Shown: positions 23,539-28,864 of the stretch, in pieces
How the letters are laid out: the number at the start of each line of letters is the position of its first letter
How positions within the stretch are numbered: the stretch's first letter is position 1
Origin: SFHK01 sp045538305
GTDB taxonomy: Bacteria; Bacillota; Clostridia; Christensenellales; Aristaeellaceae
Reading direction: 5' to 3'
DNA: 28,864 nt
NCBI GenBank assembly: GCA_045538305.1
Contig: JAZSRC010000030.1
Location: 1-28,864, forward strand
Notes under the pieces: model-generated
The model's input: the letters and a program-made list of their open reading frames with translations, nothing else
Told to the model about the DNA's origin: nothing
Databases searched by the model: none
Position numbers and translations under genes: made by a program

Positions 23539-24680
23539 TTTTTTCCTCCTTCGGTGAGTCGGTCTTCAATGGCAGAGCGGATTTTTCCGCGTACATCGGA
23601 CATGAATGAAGTTTTGAAATAATCTGCGCTTTCGCGGGCCAGATTGCTGTATTGATCGATTGCAATTTTGAAAAACTGACTCAGGAGCTTGATCAACTCC
23701 GCCTTGTCTTTTCCGTCCAAATCAACTGCGGCGGACAATATCGGCAAGAAATTGAGTACATTGGATTTCAGCTCTTTAAGCGTCCTTTTTTCGCTGGCGC
23801 TGATCACGTCGTAAATAGTATCGATTACATATTTGCGTTTTTCAACGGACATGCCTGTCAGCCATTCGCGGATGGAATCGCTCATGCAGCCGGCTGCTTT
23901 TGAGCCTTCGGGAAGCGTCTGGAAGTGGTTGGCTTCAACCAGCCAGCGGTATGGATAATGCTGAAGCAGTCCATGGGCTTCGCTGTCTACTACCACATAA
24001 TCCGGCCGATATTCCAGAAGCATTCCAACAATGCTGGATTTTGGTATATAGGTTTGAATTCTTTCCGCAATTCGAAGATAACCGGCAGACTCTATTGTTT
24101 TTTTATCATGTCCGGGTCCGTCATTGTTGTAAATGGTCTCAATACGGCGCTGTATCGCTTCATCTGCATAGGCGCAGGCATATACGGCAAGGTTACCGCC
24201 TTTAGAATGCCCGCCCACCAGCAGGGGACAGCTAAGCATACCGCCTACCCGGTTTAGATAGTCGCAGGCCTGTGTTTGTGCAGGTACCGGCGTCATGAAA
24301 GAAAGATTGAAGTCTTCCTTCCAGCCGACAAGCGTATTATCCGTGCCGCGGTAGGCAATGTAGGCTTTCTCGTCCGGCAAAAGATATGTGACGGCAGAAA
24401 ACTGAGATTCCTCCTGATACCGGTTCGTGTATTCTGTAAGAAGAATGTCCTGAAAGCGTTTGCTTTGCGCCGCTTCTTCCAGAAGATAGCCGTCCATTTC
24501 GGAATGCTCGCATACTTTTTCCATATATAGCGTTCGAATACTTGCGGGCAATAGCGCCTGCGCGCCTTCAAATCGTATATAGGCAAGCTGGGACAGAATC
24601 AAACTGTCCACTTCATTAAACGGCATCTGAGAGAAGGATTTGTTTCCGTATTCCACAATGTAATGAATGATGTTCGGCAA
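23535..24680 (-). CDS. DUF2974 (Mbeg1-like) alpha/beta-hydrolase (TTG start)
   Basis: A 381-residue predicted serine hydrolase. Seen: IAYRGTDNTLVGWKEDF (about 108-124), as in lipase class 3-like proteins, then the nucleophile elbow GGHSKGGNLAVYA with Ser159, and NNDGPGH, which may supply an acidic residue. No signal peptide or membrane segment. The start is a TTG at 24680 (MPNIIHYIVEYGNKSF), with AGAGG about 8 bases upstream; the next in-frame Met is 19 residues in. The gene lies 28 bases after the histidine kinase gene and overlaps proC by 4 bases. Substrate is unknown; family membership suggests lipase or esterase chemistry, which is inference. Confidence 0.85.
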   Translation of the reverse strand: MPNIIHYIVEYGNKSFSQMPFNEVDSLILSQLAYIRFEGAQALLPASIRTLYMEKVCEHSEMDGYLLEEAAQSKRFQDILLTEYTNRYQEESQFSAVTYLLPDEKAYIAYRGTDNTLVGWKEDFNLSFMTPVPAQTQACDYLNRVGGMLSCPLLVGGHSKGGNLAVYACAYADEAIQRRIETIYNNDGPGHDKKTIESAGYLRIAERIQTYIPKSSIVGMLLEYRPDYVVVDSEAHGLLQHYPYRWLVEANHFQTLPEGSKAAGCMSDSIREWLTGMSVEKRKYVIDTIYDVISASEKRTLKELKSNVLNFLPILSAAVDLDGKDKAELIKLLSQFFKIAIDQYSNLARESADYFKTSFMSDVRGKIRSAIEDRLTEGGKK

Positions 24681-24708
24681 GTTAATCGCCTCTTCCGTAA
24701 GTGTATGT

Positions 24709-25938
24709 TTACAGTATTACTTTAAACATGGTCCCCTTATTTTCGGCGCTTTCAATGCTGATCGCTGCGGAGTGTGCGTCTGCGACGCTTCTCGCGATGG
24801 AAAGGCCGAGTCCATGACCTTCTACTGCGCTGTTCTGCGGGTTCTTAAGCCTGCAGAATCGGTCAAATACACGCTCCTGTTCCTCTGGGCGAATCCATGT
24901 GGAAGCATTAAATACGCTCAATACTGTTTTTCTTACCTGCTTTTCCAGACGTATGCATACATATCCGTGCTCCTTCTCATATTTCAGCGCATTATCAACG
25001 AGCGCGGAGATCATCTGGGATAAGCCCTTTTTATTGCCTCGCATTTCGACGTTGTCCTGTATAATGGTTTCCATGCGTATGTCTTTGTCAAATGCCAACG
25101 CATCAAATTGCAGGCAGACGCCAATCACCAACTGAGACAGATTGATCTGTTCAAACTCTTCTCTGTGTACATTCAGATCCGATTGTGCCAGAATTAGCAT
25201 TTCCTGAACCAATTCGCTCATTTCATGCGCTTCATCCTCCGTGCTTTTAAGCCAGTGGCGGTTTTCTTCATTGGCTCCGAATGTACTGTTTTTCAGAATC
25301 TCGTTGTTGGCGAGTATAACGGTAAGCGGCGTCTTCAGCGCGTGGGAAGCATCGGCGATAAAGCGCTTTTGCTGCATCCAGGCATTTTCTGTGGAATGCA
25401 GTGCACCCTTTGCTACGGGAAAGCTGACTGCCGCAACCAGGCCAACTGCGCAGCCGCTGATCAGCAGCAGCATTTTGGCCATAGATTTAGAGGAATCCAT
25501 TACATGACTGTCGTTTGTCAAAGCAATGCGGATTTCGCTATCATAACGCTTTTTTGCAAAATACAGGTTATCCTGCGCGCTGCCTGCTTCATCCTCTGAT
25601 TCCAGCGCAAGTGTAACTGCACCGGCCAGCGCACTGTCTGAAACCGTAGCTCCGTACTCAATGGTGTACATATTGTCTGTTTCGCCATTTGGGAGTACGC
25701 AGATTATGTAGGGAATAAACTCGGTATCCGGCATGTTTTCGGTGCCGTCAATGCGCAATGGCGTCTGCGCCTGCAGACTTTGGGTGCTTCTGTCGAGGGC
25801 GCTGAAAAGCCGGTCATTGAGTGATGAATAGCTTTGGGTATAGGAAATAATGCAGATAGATACAAATACAATCAAAAGAACAATTCCAACATGTGTGGTA
25901 TTTGATATAATAAACTTCAAACGCAGCCGCTTCAGCAT
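24709..25938 (-). CDS. Membrane sensor histidine kinase
   Basis: A 409-residue kinase with two membrane segments (about 17-33 and 156-176) flanking an extracytoplasmic sensor region of about 120 residues with no recognisable domain. The dimerisation/phosphoacceptor box is ADASHALKTPLTV with His199, the N box is SALVDNALKYEKE, and the G boxes are EGHGLGLSIARSVADAHS and ENKGTMFKVIL. It starts directly at the stop codon of the response regulator (TAA then ATG, no gap), so the two form a cognate pair. No HAMP domain is evident between TM2 and the H box. The signal sensed cannot be told from sequence. Confidence 0.94.
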   Translation of the reverse strand: MLKRLRLKFIISNTTHVGIVLLIVFVSICIISYTQSYSSLNDRLFSALDRSTQSLQAQTPLRIDGTENMPDTEFIPYIICVLPNGETDNMYTIEYGATVSDSALAGAVTLALESEDEAGSAQDNLYFAKKRYDSEIRIALTNDSHVMDSSKSMAKMLLLISGCAVGLVAAVSFPVAKGALHSTENAWMQQKRFIADASHALKTPLTVILANNEILKNSTFGANEENRHWLKSTEDEAHEMSELVQEMLILAQSDLNVHREEFEQINLSQLVIGVCLQFDALAFDKDIRMETIIQDNVEMRGNKKGLSQMISALVDNALKYEKEHGYVCIRLEKQVRKTVLSVFNASTWIRPEEQERVFDRFCRLKNPQNSAVEGHGLGLSIARSVADAHSAAISIESAENKGTMFKVIL

Positions 25939-26619
25939 TTATGCCTCGCCCTCCGTTTCCAAGCGATAGCCCAGCTTTTGAAGATTTCGTATCGATACGC
26001 GTGACGACAGAAAACGCAGTTTTCTTCTGAGAAAGGAGATATATGCCTCCACGTTATTGTCATCAGCATTGGAATCCGCACCCCAAGCGTTTAAAATCAG
26101 CGTTTCTTTATTGATGGTGGTTTTTGGGCTAGACATCAATATGCGCATAACCTCAAATTCCTTGGGACTCAGATGAACGGAAGCTGCGCCGCTGGAAAGA
26201 TCGCTGTTAGTAAGGTCCAACGTCAGATCGCAGAAGGTGAGCGTTGAGAGGATTACTTCTCCAGAACGGCGCGTAAGCGCTTTTACGCGGGCGATCAGCT
26301 CATCCGTGGAAAACGGTTTTGTCATATAGTCGTCCGCGCCGTTATTCAAACCGTTTACTTTGTCGGGAATGCTGTCCTTCGCAGTCAACATGATTACAGG
26401 AGTGCTTACTTTTGCCATTCGCAGCCTGTGAACGACTTCAAAGCCGTCTATATCCGGAAGCATTACGTCCAAAATAATCGCATCATAATGGTTTTTTATG
26501 GCAAAATCAATGCCGCTGTGTCCATCGTTTACGGCTTCGCAGCGGAAGGACTGATCCTCTAGTATTCGTTTGAGCGCTGCTGCCAGCCGTTTTTCATCAT
26601 CAACAATCAATACGCGCAT
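25939..26619 (-). CDS. OmpR/PhoB-family response regulator
   Basis: A 226-residue DNA-binding regulator. The receiver has the acidic pair at D7-D8 (MRVLIVDDEK), the phosphoacceptor Asp51 in AIILDVMLPDIDG, the conserved Thr in VIMLTAKD and Lys in MTKPF; the C-terminal winged helix ends in SIRNLQKLGYRLE. I chose the ATG at 26619 because GAGGTGA (26625-26631) lies 5 bases upstream and the protein begins right at the first beta strand; the longer form adds only six residues over that site. First gene of an operon with the kinase, the DUF2974 hydrolase and proC. Confidence 0.95.
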   Translation of the reverse strand: MRVLIVDDEKRLAAALKRILEDQSFRCEAVNDGHSGIDFAIKNHYDAIILDVMLPDIDGFEVVHRLRMAKVSTPVIMLTAKDSIPDKVNGLNNGADDYMTKPFSTDELIARVKALTRRSGEVILSTLTFCDLTLDLTNSDLSSGAASVHLSPKEFEVMRILMSSPKTTINKETLILNAWGADSNADDNNVEAYISFLRRKLRFLSSRVSIRNLQKLGYRLETEGEA

Positions 26620-26637
26620 ATCGGTCACCTCTTTCAT

Positions 26638-26666
26638 ATGATAGCATATTGCGCACGTTTATGCAA
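26638..26666 (-). promoter_or_regulatory. Promoter for the two-component operon
   Basis: On the minus strand TTGCAT (26666-26661), a 17-base spacer ending in TGC (extended -10) and TATCAT (26643-26638). It lies immediately before the ribosome binding site, so the leader is short. Confidence 0.7.
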
Positions 26667-26692
26667 TCCCGCTCATTTTGATGGATGAGGGG

Positions 26693-26721
26693 TTGTTTTT
26701 TGTTAATGGGAGTGTTACAAT
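26693..26721 (+). promoter_or_regulatory. Promoter for the TIM-barrel gene, divergent from the regulator
   Basis: TTGTTT (26693-26698), a 17-base spacer ending in TGT (extended -10) and TACAAT (26716-26721). The two divergent -35 boxes are 26 bases apart, leaving a shared region where one regulator could affect both. Confidence 0.65.
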
Positions 26722-26751
26722 AAAACCGGATTTTTTTCGGAGGTGAAATCA

Positions 26752-27660
26752 ATGGATATTGCCGTTCAGACCGGTGGAATTATGGAGCGTTTTGGAATGG
26801 ACGAAGGCTTTCGCATGATTCGGGATGCCGGCTTTGACAGTGTGGATCTCAATATAGACCATGGTTTTTCCGGCCGCGATATCAAAAACGGCGTTATGAA
26901 AAGCGCGTTTGATATCCCTGTAGAGGAAATCATTGAAAAAGCCAAACAGGTAAAAGCAAAGGCGGAGGAATACGGCATTGCCATTTATCAGGCGCATGCG
27001 CCGTTTCCGAGCTACGTGAAAGACAATGACGATATGAACGAATACCTGATGATGGTTCTGGAAAAGTGCGTGGCAGCCTGCGGCGCGATGAACTGCAGAT
27101 ATCTGATCATCCATCCGATGTTCTTTGGTTATGACGATCGCATGAGCCCGGATGATGAGTGGGATGTGAACATTCATCGGTATGCCCGTCTGATTCCCTT
27201 CCTGAAGAAATACGATGTTGTTGCATGTCTGGAGAATATGTTCACAAGTCATGCCGGCAAGATCTACGAAGCTGTATGCTCTGATATGTATGAAGCGGCG
27301 GCGTATATTGACGAATTGAACGGTTTAGCCGGTGAAAAGCGCTTTGCATTCTGCTTTGATACCGGGCATGCGCTTTTGCTGGGCAAGGATATCTATACTG
27401 CGCTTACGCAGATTGGAGACCGCGTTGAGGCGTTTCATATTCACGATAATGACGGCGAAAAGGATTTGCACGTCGCGCCTTATACCGGTAAGCTGGACTG
27501 GAATCGTTTCATTATGGCCGTGAAGGAAATTGGTTACAAGGGCACGCTGAGCTTTGAAACCTTCAATATTGCCAATCTTTATGATCCGGAACTGATTCCG
27601 GATGCGCTGAAGCTGATTGCAGCTACCGGACGCATGTTCGCCCGGAGAATCGAAGCCTGA
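26752..27660 (+). CDS. Sugar phosphate isomerase/epimerase-like TIM-barrel protein
   Basis: A 302-residue protein of the xylose isomerase-like/AP endonuclease 2 superfamily. Seen: MDIAVQTGGIMERFGMDEGF at the first strand, then metal-ligand-type positions in VACLENMF (Glu), FCFDTGHALLLG (Asp, His), AFHIHDNDGEKDLH and a late LSFETFN (Glu). These proteins usually use a divalent metal to isomerise or epimerise sugars or sugar acids. The ATG at 26752 is 5 bases after GGAGGTGA (26739-26746); a GTG three codons earlier falls inside that site. It stands alone, divergent from the response regulator, and an insertion sequence begins about 35 bases after its stop. Substrate not assignable. Confidence 0.88.
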   Translation: MDIAVQTGGIMERFGMDEGFRMIRDAGFDSVDLNIDHGFSGRDIKNGVMKSAFDIPVEEIIEKAKQVKAKAEEYGIAIYQAHAPFPSYVKDNDDMNEYLMMVLEKCVAACGAMNCRYLIIHPMFFGYDDRMSPDDEWDVNIHRYARLIPFLKKYDVVACLENMFTSHAGKIYEAVCSDMYEAAAYIDELNGLAGEKRFAFCFDTGHALLLGKDIYTALTQIGDRVEAFHIHDNDGEKDLHVAPYTGKLDWNRFIMAVKEIGYKGTLSFETFNIANLYDPELIPDALKLIAATGRMFARRIEA

Positions 27661-27695
27661 AAACTCTGCAAAAAAGGAACGGGGCTGTGCGTATG
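27661..27695 (+). other. Possible left half of a terminator interrupted by the insertion sequence
   Basis: Right after the TIM-barrel stop comes AAAAAAGGAACGGGGCTGTGC, an A-run then a GC-rich arm, as expected for the ascending half of a bidirectional terminator. No complementary arm follows before the insertion sequence begins. The missing half would lie beyond the right edge of the element, outside the window. Confidence 0.35.
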
Positions 27696-27720
27696 TGAAC
27701 TGCTCCCCATTTGTTAGACA
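27696..27720 (+). repeat. Presumed left terminal inverted repeat of the IS
   Basis: TGAACTGCTCCCCATTTG followed by TTAGACA closely follows the pattern of IS3-family ends (TG start, CCCC block, TTAGACA). The partner repeat is beyond the window, so this is not confirmed. Confidence 0.6.
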
Positions 27721-27723
27721 GTA

Positions 27724-27732
27724 TGGTATACT
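27724..27732 (+). promoter_or_regulatory. Extended -10 element inside the IS left end
   Basis: TGG followed by TATACT (27727-27732) matches an extended -10 box 26 bases before orfA, but no -35 box is found 16-18 bases upstream. In IS3-family circles a -35 in the right end joins a -10 in the left end to make a strong junction promoter; this site fits that scheme by inference. Confidence 0.4.
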
Positions 27733-27757
27733 AAATAACAAGTGGGGAGTGATTTTT

Positions 27758-28105
27758 ATGCCCAAAGGAAAGGCAAACAAGAGATATACGGGTGAATTCA
27801 AGCAAATGGTGATCGAAACGATGCACCGAGAGAAGTTGAGCCACAAAGAAGTGGAACGGCAGTTTGAAATCACAAGCCATAGTTGTGTTCCGAGCTGGGA
27901 GCGAATCTATCTGACAGAAGGTCCGGAAGGACTGTACGAGGAACGGCGAGGACGCAGCAGCAAAGGCAGACCAACCCGGATGCCTAAGAAGGTTGAGGAA
28001 GATCTGCTGGCAGAGGTGCAGCGGCTCAGAGCGGAGAATGCGTACCTAAAAAAATTGAAGGCCTTGGTTCTCGAAGAGGAACGCCAAACCAGAAGGCGCA
28101 AGTGA
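27758..28105 (+). CDS. IS3-family transposase OrfA (helix-turn-helix protein)
   Basis: A 115-residue protein starting at ATG 27758 after GGGGAG. Residues about 9-55 form a helix-turn-helix (YTGEFKQMVIETMHREKLSH, then KEVERQFEI and a CVPSWERIYL helix), and residues about 84-105 form a leucine-zipper-like helix (LLAEVQRLRAENAYLKKLKALV). This is the InsJ-like architecture of IS150-group OrfA. It binds the element ends and, after frameshifting, gives the N-terminus of OrfAB. Intact. Confidence 0.92.
   Translation: MPKGKANKRYTGEFKQMVIETMHREKLSHKEVERQFEITSHSCVPSWERIYLTEGPEGLYEERRGRSSKGRPTRMPKKVEEDLLAEVQRLRAENAYLKKLKALVLEEERQTRRRK
28048..28054 (+). other. Programmed -1 frameshift slippery site (A_AAA_AAA)
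   Basis: Seven A residues sit in register as A_AAA_AAA in the orfA frame (CTA AAA AAA TTG). Slippage by -1 enters the orfB frame at ATT (28054). It lies at the end of the leucine-zipper segment, the standard position in IS3-family elements. Confidence 0.85.
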
Positions 28106-28864
28106 TTTGGGAACTGAGGCATGAATACAAGCTGGAACTATTGCTGCTGGCGGCACAGTTACCGCGTGCAACCTACTACTATCATGTGAAGCGTATGAAG
28201 TCAGAGAATAAATACGCGGAAGTTGAAGAGCAGATCGCGAATATTTTTCATGAAAATCGTGGAAGGTATGGCTACCGCCGGATCACCATGGAACTGCACA
28301 ATCGAGGATACTGTATCAATCATAAAACCGTACAGCGGCTCATGAAGAAGCTGAATCTGGTCTGTAAGGTACGCATGAAGAAATATCGATCCTACAAAGG
28401 CGAAGTCGGAAAAATCGCGCCGAATTTGCTGGAGCGCAACTTTGAAACGAAGGCTCAAAACCAGAAATGGGTAACTGACGTTACAGAATTTTCGCTCTTT
28501 GGGGAGAAAAGGTATCTCTCTGTGATTCTGGATCTGCACTCAAGCGATATCATAAGCTATACTCTATCTGACAGGCCTACTCTTTCGATGGTGACCGATA
28601 TGATTTTTCAAGCTTTGCCCGCACTGCCACCGGGGGCAGCACCCATTCTCCACTCTGATCAGGGCTGGCAGTATCAGCACAAGCAATATCAGAATCTACT
28701 CAAAGACAATGGTATTCGCCAGAGCATGAGCCGGAAGGGAAACTGCCTTGACAACGCTGTTATGGAGAACTTCTTTGGTCTTCTTAAAAGCGAACTGCTT
28801 TACTTACAGGATTTTGAATCCATGGAGCATTTTTGCCGCGAACTGGTTGAGTATCTTGATTACT
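28054..28864 (+). CDS. IS3-family transposase OrfB, DDE catalytic domain (3' end outside window)
   Basis: Reading from 28054 in the -1 frame gives 270 uninterrupted codons to the window edge. After IEGLGSRRGTPNQKAQVIWE come an HTH_21-like segment (YAEVEEQIANIFHENRGRYG, then YRRITMELH) and the rve integrase core. The catalytic triad is D in WVTDVTEF (codon 28477-28479), D in LHSDQGWQYQ (28657-28659) and E in NAVMENFFGLLK (28765-28767), with exactly 35 residues between the last two. No stop or frameshift is seen, so the enzyme looks functional as far as visible. It is produced by frameshift as OrfAB; there is no well-placed independent start with a ribosome binding site. Confidence 0.9.
   Translation, partial: MEGLGSRRGTPNQKAQVIWELRHEYKLELLLLAAQLPRATYYYHVKRMKSENKYAEVEEQIANIFHENRGRYGYRRITMELHNRGYCINHKTVQRLMKKLNLVCKVRMKKYRSYKGEVGKIAPNLLERNFETKAQNQKWVTDVTEFSLFGEKRYLSVILDLHSSDIISYTLSDRPTLSMVTDMIFQALPALPPGAAPILHSDQGWQYQHKQYQNLLKDNGIRQSMSRKGNCLDNAVMENFFGLLKSELLYLQDFESMEHFCRELVEYLDY

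Larger units (their letters stand above)
27696..28864 (+). mobile_element. IS3-family (IS150-like) insertion sequence, left part; right end outside window
   Basis: The element starts with a TG-initiated terminal sequence followed by overlapping orfA and orfB in the -1 relation, with a DD(35)E transposase: the standard IS3-family layout. About 1.17 kb is inside the window; such elements are usually 1.2-1.5 kb, so little beyond the edge is missing. Exact left boundary is inferred from the family-like terminus and could be off by a few bases. Confidence 0.88.

Overview
The window looks like chromosomal DNA of an anaerobic, Gram-positive-type bacterium of the Bacillota (Clostridia-like; Christensenellales or a related gut or rumen lineage is possible, but I cannot place it from sequence alone). 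The grounds are a ferredoxin-linked 2-oxoacid oxidoreductase operon, strong AGGAGG-type ribosome binding sites, TTG starts, DUF6273-like and BspA-type leucine-rich secreted proteins, an FmdB zinc ribbon, a DUF2974 (Mbeg1-like) hydrolase and an IS150-type IS3-family element. Base composition is close to 50% GC by eye. No tRNA, rRNA, CRISPR array or phage genes were seen, and no gene-free stretch exceeds 300 bases.

Layout: (1) 1-5273, plus strand: the 3' part of an AMP-forming acyl-CoA synthetase, then branched-chain aminotransferase, a P-loop ATPase, a 2x[4Fe-4S] ferredoxin and the alpha, beta and gamma subunits of a 2-oxoacid:ferredoxin oxidoreductase, closed by an intrinsic terminator. Together these would convert branched-chain amino acids to 2-oxoacids, then to acyl-CoA plus reduced ferredoxin, and interconvert acyl-CoA and free acid. 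(2) 5341-19695, plus strand: a 14-kb surface-protein locus. Three tandem paralogous secreted proteins (5423-9262) share an Ig-like plus DUF6273-like architecture; the second and third also carry a BspA-type LRR block. After a terminator and a strong promoter comes one 10,170-bp gene encoding a 3,389-residue secreted protein. It has a pentapeptide repeat stalk, an SH3-like segment, a 24-residue repeat, about 33 Ig-like (Big_2) domains arranged largely as a roughly 250-residue three-domain super-repeat, and a C-terminal Ig-like plus LRR module resembling the small neighbours. (3) 19699-26619, minus strand: two groups. One is fmdB-like, murA and an AI-2E/PerM-family permease behind a consensus-like promoter. 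The other is a response regulator, histidine kinase, DUF2974 hydrolase and proC in a tightly packed operon. (4) 26693-27660, plus strand: a sugar-phosphate isomerase/epimerase-like TIM barrel divergent from the response regulator. (5) 27696 to the right edge: the left part of an IS3-family (IS150-like) insertion sequence, with orfA, a -1 frameshift site and the orfB DDE transposase running off the window.

The most interesting part is the surface locus. The giant protein has no visible wall-anchor signal but ends in a module shared with the small secreted proteins upstream, which suggests a multi-component secreted or surface assembly. Its Ig super-repeats are old and under protein-level constraint, while its stalk repeats are recent and likely to vary in copy number.
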